Shown here: positions 1-11,589 of the stretch, piece by piece
Layout of the letters: every line of letters starts with the position of its first letter
Numbering within the stretch: the first letter of the stretch is position 1
Origin: Eumeta japonica
Taxonomy: Eukaryota > Arthropoda > Insecta > Lepidoptera > Psychidae
NCBI GenBank assembly: GCA_005406025.1
Contig: BGZK01001376.1
Location: forward strand, 1 to 64,000
Length of the DNA: 64,000 nucleotides
Direction of reading: 5' to 3'
Notes under the pieces: generated by a model
Seen by the model: the letters and a program-made list of their open reading frames with translations, nothing else
Told to the model about the DNA's origin: nothing
The model's database searches: none
Program-made: the position numbers and the translations under genes

Positions 1-35
1 GTGCGACGCGTTTCCAAGGTACATGCTGTGGAGGA

Positions 36-148
36 TCAGGACATCGACTCAACGGGTAGGATATAGAAGAAGTTCCTTCTGCCGCCGTCCAGCCGCACCG
101 TCGGTCTGTCCACTTCATAGATGACGATGCTTCTTCTCCTCTGCAAGC
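36..148 (-). CDS. candidate 3'-terminal coding exon, unknown gene
   Basis: Read on the minus strand, a GC-rich block follows a possible splice acceptor (AATGCAG) and stays open for about 36 codons to a TGA at 36-38. The peptide includes IVIYEVDRPTVRLDGG and ends NFFYILPVESMS. Base composition jumps sharply from the AT-rich flank at 149, which is why I favour coding. A second CAG eight bases further in would give a phase-0 start at 140. Another frame is also open to the window edge, so the frame is not certain. I do not recognise the protein. The 36 bases beyond the stop may be 3'UTR. Confidence 0.4.
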
Positions 149-789
149 CTGCATTTTATGTAGAATATATTCACAAGAATGTACAAATTAAATATATATA
201 TATGTGTATGTATATATGTATGTATGTATAGGAAAAGGTAAAGCAATTAATAAATTGTACTATTTACCAGATAATAAATGATAATATTCATCATTAAATT
301 AAAGAAAAATCCGTTGTAATTATATTTTGTTTTTTATTTATTTAATGTTATTTACCTATATTTTTTTAAGATACATAAATTACTTTTAATTCTAGAGGTA
401 GTGATTCAATTATGAATATTTAGACAATTATCAACAATAACGCCGATAATGATGAAAGTCGGTATTGGAAAGTATGATGTTCTTATAGTAGTTCATCGTG
501 AAACTGTCTTTTAAATGGAGTCTCAGCCGGCACGTGAATGGAACTAATAAATTACTCTAACACATACAAAAACAGGTAAAGCACAAAAGTGCAGACATGT
601 GTAAATTCCAAATTTAATATATTAATTCTTAATGGCTAATTCCTTGACATTTGAGTAATACTCTCGACGTATGTATGGGAATAAAAATGTGTGAGTCCTT
701 TGAATAAAAAATAATAACAATTATAAAAATGAGGGCCAAAAATCCATGCTATTTCACAACACAGTTCCTTGATACACCGTATTGGAAAA
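149..789. other. AT-rich intergenic or intronic DNA with TA/TG microsatellite
   Basis: No gene is seen. A short TA/TGTA microsatellite lies at about 191-230. If the exon at 36-148 is real, this stretch is intron. Confidence 0.6.
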
Positions 790-1016
790 TAGACGCTTGC
801 CTGCAACATGCATTAAAATTCAGCATGCCTCCCACCGCTGACCCTCGAATCTGCTTCTCCACTAAGAATCTCTATCCAAAGGATTGAATATTGATTCCAT
901 AGGATTGACAGATATCGAACACCTAAGCAAGTGTTATTTATTTTTATAATTATCTTAGTCCGCTAACCGTTAAATTGTTAATTTTACGTACGTTTCATGC
1001 CAACCAGGCACATCCT
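790..1016 (+). mobile_element. dispersed repeat family A, copy 1 (3'-truncated)
   Basis: Begins TAGACGCTTGCCTGC and ends around TTCATGCCAACCAGGCACAT. It aligns almost base for base with 53341-53577 and, inverted, with 49620-49375. Shared core blocks include CCGCTGACCCTCGAATCTGC and ATCGAACACCTAAGCAAGTG. The copy stops at about 1016, where copy 2 continues for another 100 bp. It has no coding capacity and no terminal inverted repeat, so it resembles a retroposon; the class is unproven. Confidence 0.75.
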
Positions 1017-2287
1017 GGAAAATGTTTAATAGTAAGAAAGACTGATCGAACGTGAACAGCTAGCGCTGTAAACTTATGCAGACACAAAATCTACATTTAG
1101 CTACAATATTGCTCAAATACCTACAGGAGAGTCCGTGAAGCATCGACGGGAAGTCCGCCTTATGTGATAATGGCAAATGCTAGTCATTCTACTATTTTGA
1201 AGCATGTAGGTGGTACATGCTAGTCGATTCGGCATATTTTAATGTTCAAGTACTTCGCGTATTTGGTGCAACTTACAAGAGTTAATTTTACTGTTTAAAA
1301 CGTCCAAAAATCAGTGGTTTGATATGTCTTTTTATTTTTTAAATTACATTTTACACGCTTAATGACATAACGAGGTTTTGAAGCTAAAATGCGAGAATTT
1401 TAGATATTTACGTAAAAATTAAAACGGCTACAGCAAATAAATAAATACATACGATACATAGAACAAGATTACTTTAAAATTGATTCCAAATAATTATGTA
1501 TAGGGGTCCCTTAAAGCTGTAATAAAGTCCAACTTCTAAGCCCTATATAACCAAAATACGACCTTTAATGTCTTGTAGACCAATACGTGGTAAAACATTT
1601 TTTTAAATCGCACTATAAAAATTAATTGAAAAAAATCGAGTACTTTTAAAAAAATACAAGAAATTAAAAAAGATTTTAGAATTTTTGAGACTAGTATCTC
1701 GCCAGTATCGGTATCGAAAACAAACAAAAATCATCGAGACTCTTGATGGGCGAAATGTTTACTTACGTGATTAAGTTTATGTGAAACCCTCATTGTAAGA
1801 GTCCTACTCGCACTCATCGGGTTTTTAAACAAAACCACCACTGGCCATAGTTAGAGTTATATCTCTCTATGATCCTTTGAAGATCAATGAAGACAAAGGA
1901 TTCTTACCAGAAAAACTTACGCGTTAAAGCTGATTAATTATAATTTTCTTGTAACAGTACACCTGTGAATCAAGCTTCAATTCGTAGAAAGCTCAATAAA
2001 ACTTCCAAATGTATGTAATGTTTCTAGTGTGGATTAGACCAACATATCAAGCATTGTTATATGCAAAAGTCCACCGTGTCTCACCACCAACCTGGGTACA
2101 ATACAGGCGTAAATTTTTGTTATGGGTTTTAAGGGGCAAGCGAGATGTGAGAACTACTACAGAGTGAGTAATTACTGGTGCCGAAGAATAGATGCAATCG
2201 CAGTGGAGTTCCCAGTGCGTCGCCGGCCTTTTAGCAAAAATAAACTAGAATAAATTAGATATTTTTTAATTCTTACAAATTTAATTC
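1017..2287. other. no gene seen
   Basis: AT-rich DNA with only scattered short frames. Isolated minus-strand donor-like sites (GTAAGT near 1764 and 1922) lack a convincing exon beside them. Confidence 0.5.
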
Positions 2288-2487
2288 TTAAAATAAAACT
2301 ACAGTAACCTGGAATATAAATAATTTGGGTTTCGTAACCAAGAATCGATTGTTGCAGGTACGAAATCTCTGCACTATTTCGGACTCATTGTAAGTAACGT
2401 CTTTGGTCAAGAGCACACCACAGTCCGACCCGTAGGTCAGCACCACCACGGACACGCAACCGTGTCCAGAGAAGTTCTGCTGACACA
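2288..2487 (-). CDS. candidate cysteine-containing coding exon
   Basis: On the minus strand a very good acceptor (TTCTTCTATCCTTTCAG) precedes a GC-rich segment. It has an open frame of 65 codons to a TAA at 2288-2290. After two bases completing a split codon the protein runs CQQNFSGHGCVSVV..., with cysteines at positions 1, 10, 22 and 43. The spacing GC-x11-C loosely recalls small EGF-like insect peptides of the ENF/growth-blocking type, but the residues between do not match well. The last third is AT-rich and may lie past a donor: possible GT sites follow TTCTTG and TTCCAG, both in phase 0 with a start at 140 in the downstream exon at 36-148. A second frame is open for about 33 codons. The gene is unidentified. 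Confidence 0.4.
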
Positions 2488-3599
2488 CTGAAAGGATAGA
2501 AGAATTGAATTCAAAATTAGTGACTACGACAATTTCATTCCAAGTTGAAACAACACATTTAGCTATAATAGCTATTTTTTTACTTTCAACATTTTGTTTT
2601 TTACACTTATTCTCAACATGTTTCTACTAGCACTGTCTATTGTTTGTTCCCCGTGATAAGCATTTATCACTTACTTTTTCTTATTCTGCTATTGAAAAAT
2701 ACCTCTGAAATCTGTTATTATATGATAATAAATCAGTGAACAAATGTTAATTGCTAATGATAGTCTCAATGTGGCTGTGCTTTCTTATCTCAAGAAAAAT
2801 CCCGGAACACTCGTGATTCTAAATCGTCTTTATGAACGTTATAATTTACTGAAATGTAATACTTTATTTCGAATAGCATGCTCTCACAAGACGAAAATAA
2901 GCATCTCAACGTTTATAAGCTTTTAGAAACGACTAATTCCCAAGTCATATAAATGTTAAGTAGCATTGGCTCAACAATATTAAAAAAAAGTATTCAATCT
3001 CCAAAATTCCACTGATTGATTATAACAATTAAATTATTTTTTTAGATATATTTCTGTTAGAAAAGAAGAAAGCATGGCAAGCATGGAAAGCATGGATTTG
3101 CTGTCAGTACAGACCAATAACAGAGAGCAAAGAAAGGCCAGTTTGAAAGAAAACCTAAAAGAGACTGAAAGTACATTTAAAGATGCAAAATAAGATCTAA
3201 ATAATGTGTGAAAAGAAAAAAGAATAAAATAAATAAATGCTATGACAGAAGATTGTCGGATAATTTCCAGGTACACTACAAAACTTTTCTTTAATATGGT
3301 ATTAAGGTCCCGGAATAATTCATAGACTTCATGTGTAAATTTGGCAGATATGAAAATAGATGTTTCCTGAATGAGGAAAGTCATCTGGAAGAGCGCTGGA
3401 CGATTTATTTAGAAAATGTTCTTGCATTTAAGGATATAGCGGCTGAAACTAAATATATGATTGACGATGGAGATGAAAATGCAATTACAACAATGAAATG
3501 ATGAAAACACTACAACGTGTGAAAGTTAGAAATACTGCCGAATAAAATAAAGTTTCGTCAGAGTGGTAGAGAGAAGCGATGGGGATACAATGACAAGCC
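2488..3599. other. no clear gene; possible decayed LINE 5' part
   Basis: AT-rich. From about 3050 the composition becomes purine-rich on the plus strand and may be the heavily decayed 5' part of the LINE that follows. I could not match it to a domain. Confidence 0.35.
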
Positions 3600-4640
3600 T
3601 ACTGTACAAGTTTTTTAATAAATGCTGGAAAAGCTGTACGACTGGTGCCAAACAATCATCGTACCGTTCTAAAAAGGTAAAGGTTCACGGCAAGTTTGCA
3701 CAAACTACCGTCCTATAAGCCTCCTCAGCGTCGTTGGCAAACTGTATGTGAAAATCGTTATTGAAAGGATTGTGAATGAGACTGAAAATCATATCTGAGA
3801 TGTACACGCGGGAATGGGATATACGGATCAAATTTTATCTCTACGATACATTACGGAAAAATTTTAGACCAAGGGCCAAAAGGTCTTCTGTGCTATCGTA
3901 GCTCTGGATAAAGCTTATGATAGAGCGGAAAGTAATGATCCGTGGATCACCCTATCTATGTATAATGTGCGTAAGGAGTTGTTACGAGTAATGCAATCTC
4001 TGTACAGAAGCTCCAGTGCCTGATTTACAATACATAACACATAACCTGACTAGTTTGACATCCTCAGGGATGTCAGGCAGGAGTGTGTAGCTTCACCGTG
4101 ACTATTCAATCAATTCATGAATAGATGTCGTCTATATGAAAGTGTATAAGTGTGGACTAAGATCATCCGATCTGTCTGTCAAATGCCTCCTGTACGTCGA
4201 CGACCAAGTTTATTGAAATCCGTATGCTTATATACGGTAGTGAAAGTTGGGTACTGCAGAAGAAAAATAAAAATAGAACCAATACAGTGGAGATACCATC
4301 TTTACGTATTATGTGTGAAGTGTCTTTGAAAGATAGATGTAGAAACAGGAATGACAGAGAGCAGTGTCATTTGAAAAAATATGTAGTGACTAGAATAGAA
4401 AAAGGAATGTTGCGATGATTTGGCCATCTGGAAAGCTTAAAAGAAAATAAATTGACAACAATTTAAGAAGTGAGTGTGTGTGATGGGAAGGTTCCTATGT
4501 AAACCAAATTGGTAGTATATTAAGTAAGAGCCAAATTGTGAGCACACGAGACCGACGAGTTTGCATTAAAATATTGATCGATGTCAATGAACGAAGAGAG
4601 ATATGCAAAGGTCGTACCATCTGGAAATCTATAATCTCCT
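3600..4640 (+). mobile_element. decayed RTE-like LINE: reverse transcriptase and C-terminal domain
   Basis: A non-LTR retrotransposon broken by stops and frameshifts. In order on the plus strand: RT palm blocks around 3690-3900 (TNYRPISLLSVVGKLY, then IVALDKAYDR); a RQECVASP-type block near 4075-4100; the catalytic YxDD box as YVDDQV near 4192-4209; a small intact piece at 4224-4418 containing YGSESWVLQKKNKNR and KDRCRNRNDREQ; then the GMLR-stop-FGHL motif at about 4405. The conserved end follows to about 4640. I know this C-terminal protein from lepidopteran LINE copies often misannotated as genes; the RTE assignment is from memory. Internal stops show it is dead. The 5' endonuclease region is not recognisable. 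Confidence 0.85.
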
Positions 4641-5888
4641 ACTCATCTGAGAAATAGTACGTGTTTATATTATTCCAATATATTATTTATTTCTTAAATA
4701 TATATTAATATGTTTTATTTTCTAAGTGCAGTGTGTACGTTAATTTTCATTAAGAAACATTTACACATAAAAAATTGTAACATATAGAAAAATCTAGTAT
4801 TTGTTTAAATGTAAGACATGGTATTAAATGAACTTAAGGGCCTTTTTCACCACCTCCACATAAATAAAGTGACTTTGTTAAAATTGAGTTTATAAGAAAG
4901 TAGTGGAAGAGTTCTTGAATAAATTATTAATTGATCTACTAAAAATTCAAATTGTATTTGTGGCATTTCCAAAATTGAAAATTTTAATTCTTTTGCATTA
5001 AATTAGTTCAAAAAATATGTACATAAAAACATTGTTTCGTTACTGTAAATGTATTTCGTGTGTTTTCTTGATAGTAAGCTATGAGAAGTAAAGAAATATG
5101 CTATAAGAATAAATATATAGTTATATAAATATATAGAAACTGTTTTGCTTCACATTACGATAAACAACACGTGACCGAAATAATGAAGTTACTAAATCAA
5201 TCATTAAATTAAAGGAATGCAGATATGTGGTCTAATACCTGTCGACATATTAAAAATATAGAAGAATAGTACTATTAATATTTTAAAATTTCCAGCAGTG
5301 ATGCAGAATAATATAGCAGAAAGGAGTTTCTCTTTTTTTTTCAAATCCACTCTTTTGTTTTTAGTTGTATTTTTTTATTTTATTGTTATAAATTTAAACT
5401 TAAAAGTTATAATAATAAGTGCATTATTCCCGAAAACCTCTTCTCCTATTTTAAATGTATTAAATTTTAAATAATAATAATTAATACTTTTAAAATGTAT
5501 TCTTATAGGTATACAAAAACAGTATAATTTTCTTGTGTATATAAAGGTATAATCACCTTTGGACAGGTAACACAGTCACTGTATACAATATAACATAAAT
5601 ACAGTATACAAGCTTTACAAACACATGACGCCGCGCGCACAAATAACGTGAAATATCAAAGCCATAAATAATATTATATATAGTACTTAATTTTACAATA
5701 TTTTTGCAATATCGGGTTCGTTTCTTTTAAAAAGGGACACATACATCTCTCTGGAGTTTATTGTAATATTGTTTAAAGTACGATAAAAAAAAATCTCAAC
5801 ACTATAACAATAATGTTAGCAGATAGTAATTATCATAATCATTGTTATCACGACATACATATTTGAAATATAATATGAAATATTATAT

Positions 5889-5928
<40 letters not shown>

Positions 5929-6590
5929 AAAATCGAGATAATTGTTTTTATTGATGACGTCATAACAATCTTTAATAAAACACGAAATTAGAAACAAAAC
6001 TCTCCCGAGTTACCTGACCTTAACTAAACATAAATACAGAGGTAAAGGGACCTTAGCAGCTCTTATGAATTCGTATAAATCAGCTCGAAACTCATAAAAA
6101 AAGTTCGTAACTGAATCCCGTCTCCAATAAAAACAATTTACTTTTAAAAGAGGGAATAATGTAGTTGTCTAACTGCAAGATTGAACATTACAGCTTTCGA
6201 GTTTCCAGGGACACGGAAAGTGTTTCTCGATTTTTTTTTGTTGTATTTTTCTTCACTCTGTAATTGACTTTTGAATAACATCAACTGTGAGTTTGTAGTG
6301 AAATTCTGTTGTATGAAACTCTTTTTCAGCTCTGTGCCACTGACTATCGAATTGTTATATAATTGTTAATTAAATTTTATATAAAATTTCGGGGTTTGCC
6401 TTCTGTTACACGTTAATTCATTCTGAAATTATTTCACACAGAGAAGTCATAGAGGAAAATTCACAGTTCTATTACAGACGTTTTATTCGTTGTTTTGAAG
6501 TTAAATTCTTTTTTAACTTCTTGCTAAAAAAATGAAGAAAAATTCGTAATAACCTTTCAGTCCGATTTTCAAAAACATCAACTTCTTATA
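4641..6590. other. AT-rich DNA, no gene seen
   Basis: Strongly AT-rich, with no supported exon. It contains the TA microsatellite at 5880-5930. A pyrimidine-rich acceptor-like site at about 6330 (ACTCTTTTTCAG) leads only to 10-12 codons before stops. Confidence 0.5.
5880..5930. repeat. (TA)n microsatellite
   Basis: Uninterrupted alternating TA for about 30 bases inside a longer TAT/ATA-rich tract. Confidence 0.95.
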
Positions 6591-6830
6591 TACCATACTC
6601 TCACAAAATACAGAAGTGAAGTAACAGCTTCTGCTGTTGGGTTTCGTCCAGTAAATGAGTGTGTCGGTGGTCTTTATTCTTCTCCATCACCTCATTTCCC
6701 CTCTATTTCTACCCAAGAAGTCGGGCAACGCACTGCTGACTCCTATGGGCTTGCGAGTGTGTCGGAGTTCATGGGCGACGATAACCACCTATTTTCTGGT
6801 CGCGCATTTGCACCTCAAAAATACTATAAA
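6591..6830 (+). mobile_element. lepidopteran SINE-like retroposon, copy A (5'-truncated)
   Basis: Aligns with 21981-22250, 25024-25365, 52482-52845 and 17968-18065. It retains the CTCACARAATAC start of the middle part, GCTTCTGCTGTTGGGTTTCG, the GGCAACGCACT block and the GTGTCGGAGTTCATGGGCGA version of the diagnostic 3' motif. The head (GGCCNACTTGATTGCAG type) is missing. The family is abundant in Lepidoptera. The open frame across 6655-6873 is incidental. Confidence 0.8.
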
Positions 6831-7271
6831 AAAATTTTTAAGGATTCCGAAATCTGTTTATTTTGGTTTTTAATTTTTAATTTGTTTTTAATTACTTTAA
6901 GAAAATTATATACGTCTAATATGCTCACATATTAAGGCACTTGTCTGTACATTTTCACGAGAATCAAGAAAATCACGAATTCAAAGTCTGTTTCTTTTCC
7001 TTTTTATTTATCATTTGATCTCTCCTGTGAGGAAATACACTTTCTATTCGGTTGATCAATTTTTACATTTTTGGTAAAAACTCTAATGCACATGCATTAT
7101 GTATTTTTCTTCCTGTCAACGTTTTCATAAAGAATGTTTGATTTGTTGATGAAAGCGAAAGCTGCTATCGACAGTTGACATTTCATTACCTTCAAAAAAC
7201 GATGTTGATGCAAGCGTCTTAAATGTACAATTATAAAGCTGGAGTATTTTATTATTATGTAATACAACGAT
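6831..7271. other. no gene seen
   Basis: AT-rich DNA between a SINE copy and a family A copy; nothing recognised. Confidence 0.5.
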
Positions 7272-7432
7272 TTAGCGAACTAAAATAAATAAAATATTAA
7301 GACTCGCTTCGTTATTTAGCATTTGTCAATCCTCTCGAATCAATATTCAATTCGTTGGATAAGGATTCGTATTGGAATAACAGATCTGATGGTCAGCGGT
7401 GTTTTGCATGCTTAATGTTAACAAATGCTGCC
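7272..7432 (-). mobile_element. dispersed repeat family A, copy 4 (diverged)
   Basis: Inverted relative to copies 1 and 2. Shared blocks are TTTGTCAATCCTCTCGAATC, AATATTCAATTCGTTGGATA, GGTCAGCGGTG and TTTGCATGCTTAATG. It is more diverged than copies 1-3 and lacks the outer part. Confidence 0.65.
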
Positions 7433-7522
7433 AGAAAGTGACCAATTATGGATTTCTGCGAATCAATAATCCTGTAACGGCGATTTTAGCTATCGCCGCG
7501 TAAGCCCGCACCTCTTTTACAG

Positions 7523-7669
7523 TCGCCGGTTACTTTCTTGCGGTGTGTGTACATAATGATGGAAAACATTTTCAGGCGATCGAACTTCTTTATTACAGCC
7601 GAGCTTCAGATGTGGCGGTCGGAGTACAACTGCGACGGATGCTCTAATTCCGCTGCAATTTATAGATGA
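7523..7669 (+). CDS. candidate terminal coding exon or small ORF
   Basis: A pyrimidine-rich acceptor (CACCTCTTTTACAG, ending 7522) is followed by 49 codons open to TGA at 7667-7669, in phase 0. The frame contains MMENIFRRSNFFITAELQM and ends CDGCSNSAAIYR; an ATG-started version (37 aa) begins at 7556. The block is much richer in GC than its flanks, consistent with an exon but also with a conserved regulatory block, since the GC-rich segment continues to about 7790. No protein family is recognised. Confidence 0.3.
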   Translation, partial: SPVTFLRCVYIMMENIFRRSNFFITAELQMWRSEYNCDGCSNSAAIYR

Positions 7670-7680
7670 CGCATCCGCCT

Positions 7681-7796
7681 GCACATATGAGTTGCATATA
7701 TTTTAATCGAGGGGGTGTGGCCATGCACTTTGCATTTTTCACGCACGCCATCGATCTCCCCACCAAGGCACGATTTCATATGCAACTCATATGCGC
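7681..7796. repeat. 20-bp inverted repeat around a 77-bp spacer
   Basis: GCACATATGAGTTGCATATA at 7681-7700 is matched by the reverse complement of 7777-7796 with 18 of 20 identities. The arms contain CATATG E-box and TTGCAT-type motifs. It could be two facing binding sites or the ends of a very small element. No flanking duplication was noticed. Confidence 0.8.
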
Positions 7797-8339
7797 TAAT
7801 ACTAAAGCGTTAAAATTTATTAATTTTCGTATTCACAATACGACAAAGCAATAAAATAAGCAAGATAAAAATACTGGACACAATAACTATACGAAAACAC
7901 GCAAAATAGATAAATATTACACAATTAACTATTCCTAACAACTAATCCCCACCCGGGTTTTAAAAAGACAACTATTCAAATCGTTTAATTAACACACAAA
8001 ATTACAACAAAGCAAAGAATTCTTAATCTAAGTCCATTCTTATAAAACAAAATAATATAATTATTAACAAATTAATGCTAAGAGCGTGGCTGTCCGTCAC
8101 AACCCCACGCAATAGAACATTGATGAGATGTACCATTAACTGTTACAATGTTTGGGTGAGTATGAAAAAAAATTAAATACACCGTAATTATATTCGCCGT
8201 CCGCCGCCCGCGCTTGGCGGGGAGTTCGCCAACGCCCCTCATTACCATGCACTGTAAATAATTGCGTTTATGTGTTTAACAATTACATTTCAAAAAAAAG
8301 ACATTTAAATACAGAATTTTTTAATTAACCCCTGACGCA
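7797..8339. other. intergenic, with a short GC-rich segment
   Basis: AT-rich apart from 8090-8160, where one frame is open up to a donor-like GGGTGAGTATG at about 8153, and a GC-rich segment at 8190-8250. Neither is enough to call a gene. Confidence 0.4.
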
Positions 8340-8700
8340 AACAGAAGGGTGTTATATGTTTAACGTGTATGTCTGTGTATCTGTATGTCTGGCTGTGACA
8401 TCATAGCTCCCAAACGGGTGAACCGATTTTGATTTAGTGTTTTTCGTAGGAAAAATGATATGATTGAGAGGGTTCTTAGCTATAATTCAACAAAAGCTCT
8501 TCAACCTTTTGAAGATTATCAGCTCTTTCTAATTGAATGGATGCAAGAATTTTTCACAAGTCTCATAGAGTTGTAATTTGGTATACTTTTACTTCAATGA
8601 TATTAGAACATAGTAATTTTGAATCGATACTGTAGCATCACCTAGAATTTGCAGGATACTCAACTCCCAAACCGACTCACAGCAGAGGTAATTTGTTTAA
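8340..8700 (+). repeat. degenerate dispersed lepidopteran repeat
   Basis: The segment GACATCATAGCTCCCAAACG followed by GTGAACCGATTTTGATTTAG and a TTCTTAGCT block has the wording of a repeat I know from many lepidopteran genomes, preceded by TGTCTGTGTATCTGT-type sequence. Identification is from memory and only one copy is here, so the limits are approximate. Confidence 0.45.
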
Positions 8701-8799
8701 ACTCATTAGAATGACTACAATGAATAGATTACACATAGGCTAACTTATACCCGCGGCGCTGCTCATGGACATAGGAGGAAGTCCTCCCTCGACCGATCT

Positions 8800-9660
8800 G
8801 ATTCGAATCGATGATGTTCTCGATTCTGATTCTGATCCCGATTCCGATGCCGACTTTTCTCACTTTCAATTCCGAACTCGGTCTTTATCCAAGTAAATTC
8901 TGGTACATCGATCTCCCGGCGCTGAATATGATAAGGTACTGTGTTTTACGGTACGGAGGACGGACTACGAATGTGAGAGGCGGTTTAAAGGGATCACGTC
9001 AATGAATAATAACTATTTAGTAAGTTAGTAAGATGGAACATGGAGTGCTGAATATAATAGTCTGTAGACTACAATGGTAAAGTATGATAATAGTGCTTAA
9101 TGCCTTTTAATTACTGACTTCAAGTTAGGATTGTTAATTACTTTTAATAAAAAAAGATTTTTAAATAATAAAGTAAAATTGAATGCAAATTTAATGTAAT
9201 GAATAAAATATCAGAATACAAGTAAAATGGTAAAAAAATAATTTGAAATGTATGTAAGCTACTTAGGCATCTTAAGTAAACATCTTAACATCAGTACCTG
9301 ATTGTTGAGTCTAAGTCTTAACTTGAGATCCCCGACGCAACAACGCTTGGATCAAAAGATTACCTGCTACTTATATCCAACAGTCAATATGTATTATTCT
9401 CTATCTTTTCTAAATTATTTGTGTCAGATTTTTTTAATTTATTTTAATTTAAGTTTTATATTGGTCGATCACGTTATCAGCCACGAACCCGATCTCTGTC
9501 CTGATTTCAAATCCAGTCCCGAAGAACACATATGTCTATATCGAAAGCACATGTACCTAATACCGTAAATTTTTCTATTATGAAACAGTCACTTACACTA
9601 TACATTCTGATCACGATCTGCTCACGATTCTATTCTGAACCTGTGTTTAACTTGAATCTT
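8800..9660 (+). repeat. degenerate CGATTC/GATTCC-rich tract
   Basis: Loose runs of six-base-like units (CGATTCTGATTCTGATCCCG near 8820; similar words near 9480-9520 and 9600-9640) are separated by AT-rich DNA. Related tracts occur at 10900-11180, 11440-11480, 23440-23510, 46740-46930 and 47480-47630, and inverted at 61430-61520. It looks like a dispersed degenerate minisatellite-like component of an old repeat. Open frames here are incidental. Confidence 0.5.
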
Positions 9661-10424
9661 TCTTGAACATTTTCGTTATGAATAAGTGAACAATTTGCCC
9701 TATGAACACGCAAATAAAGCTTATATGCTATTTTGATGTACGATCCATATTACTGTAGAATTTTAGCTAATTCCATTTAATCGTTAAAGCGTGATCAAGT
9801 AACAAGCAACGATATATAAAAAACTTTCAAACGTATGACATTAGTAGCATATTCGATAAACTGTCATTCAAAGCATACACAAAGTTTCATACTTTTAAAC
9901 CAGTTTTCAAAATACATTTTTTAGTTCGCATCAGAAGCCTTTTTAAACGTCTTCTCAAATACAGCCCGAACTCAATTTATTCATCGATAGGAACTAACTA
10001 ATACATTAAAAAATCATAGAGTAAATAGACACTCGTCACTCACGCGCGCACACACACACACAAACACTTGCGTACATAAGCCATTAGTCAGAATAGATCC
10101 CCAGGGCCCCAAACCGTTATCACGCGATGAAAACCTCATGTTCGAAAATCGGGTGAAAACACTGTTGTCCTGGTTTTCCTTAAATTTTCAATTTTCTTAC
10201 TGAGGAGCAAAAAAGTGCCAAGTCCCCTACAGAATATCGCAACTAACTGTGTGTGCCTCCGCAGCGGGATGATAAACCCTGATTGGACACGGGTATAAAC
10301 TGAATATACTTTAATCGTAGTATGCGCGTAGGGATTTCCGAAAAACCTTTTACGCGGCTCGGAAATGTATAATAACAATGATACCTTTGAAATCTTCCAA
10401 AAATACAAAGTATATGAATGATGT

Positions 10425-10530
10425 GTTTTCAGGGTTCCGTATACACTATAAAAACGAAACTCTTACAAGATGATTGTGCCTGTCTGTCCGTTCATTGATC
10501 ACAGTCTTCGAATCAATGACACAGAAAAAC
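10425..10530 (+). repeat. dispersed GGGTTCCGTA-headed repeat, copy 1
   Basis: Starts CAGGGTTCCGTATACACTAT, then AAAAACGAAACTCTTA and CCTGTCTGTCCGTTCA. It aligns with 36440-36550. This head is widespread in Lepidoptera; the element's other end type is seen at 62890-62965. Confidence 0.55.
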
Positions 10531-10899
10531 TTGCGATTCGACAAATAAACATCTATCCGATCACGTCTTTATAATCTCACGAGTGACGCAAAATGTTTAT
10601 CAAGGGAAAATATTTATAAGATATGTTGTTCAAAAAGGTTTTTATGGTCACGTGGTTTAAAATAGGGTTCCCTGGACTGTTTTGTCTGTAGAAAGGTAAT
10701 GCAAAATACAGAAATTGTCGTTTATTCTAGAGACGTCTGCTACAACGTAATTAAAACGTTTTTTTAAATGTTCAGTATATTTCTTTTTTAATTTTTATTG
10801 TTCACCAATTTGACTAAAGAGACTTTTTCTATTTACCATAGGTAAGAAGAATTTGTAAAAACTTTACTACGCGTATAAGAAGTATTATACGGCTTTTGC

Positions 10900-11180
10900 G
10901 CACGGCTGTGTTAACTTGGATATAGAATAAATTCTTTCGTGTTTCATATCAATTTTACCCTCTTTTCATTTCGCTTTTCGCTTTTGGCTTAGCCTCATCC
11001 TAAATTTTAATCCTGCTCTGAACTTCAGTTATAGTTTAGCTTTTGTTTCGGACACTAAATTACAATATCGCTCCGATTTAATCTAAAATAAATACCTCAT
11101 TTCTATCACATTGTTAGTTCTGATCCCAATCCCAGGCCTAGATGCCATCACGATTTCAATTCTATTACCTGTTCTGATTT
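10900..11180 (+). repeat. degenerate CGATTC/GATTCC-rich tract
   Basis: Same loose pattern as 8800-9660, starting near CGCACGGCTGTGTTAACTTG and running through GTTCTGATCCCAATCCCAG. A related start, CGCCCACGACTGTGTCTGCG, occurs at about 11380. No gene is seen from 9661 to 11590 apart from these repeats and a short (CA)n at about 10047-10064. Confidence 0.4.
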
Positions 11181-11589
11181 CTATTTAAGTCCCAATAAAA
11201 TAATAATACATAGTCCATATTGATTAATTCATAACTTTATTTTTTGAAAGAAAAACAAATAAACGTCGAACAAGTTCCAAAAAAATAAATAAAAAGCAAA
11301 CAAGCAACTTCTACTTTTTTATATTCCGGAGGTAGTCCTGTTTTTTGTGTTTTCTTTCCTCCTTTCTTTCACACTTTGCGCCCACGACTGTGTCTGCGTG
11401 GATAAAGTATGTCCGTATTCACACTTATATATTGATTGACTTTTCTATCTATTCCAGTCTCGTTCCCGCTTTTGAAGTTATACTTCTTTAGGCGCGTTAT
11501 TAAAAAATGATTAGAGTGAAGTTTTAAGATTGTGTAACAGTGTGACACAAAATTAATAGGTTGTAGCTGCCCGCTTCGAATTCGACATT

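Noticed and set aside
2340..2400. Plus-strand microexon between TTGTTGCAG and ATT/GTAAGT
   Set aside because: Lies within the better supported minus-strand exon candidate and would be only about 32 bases.
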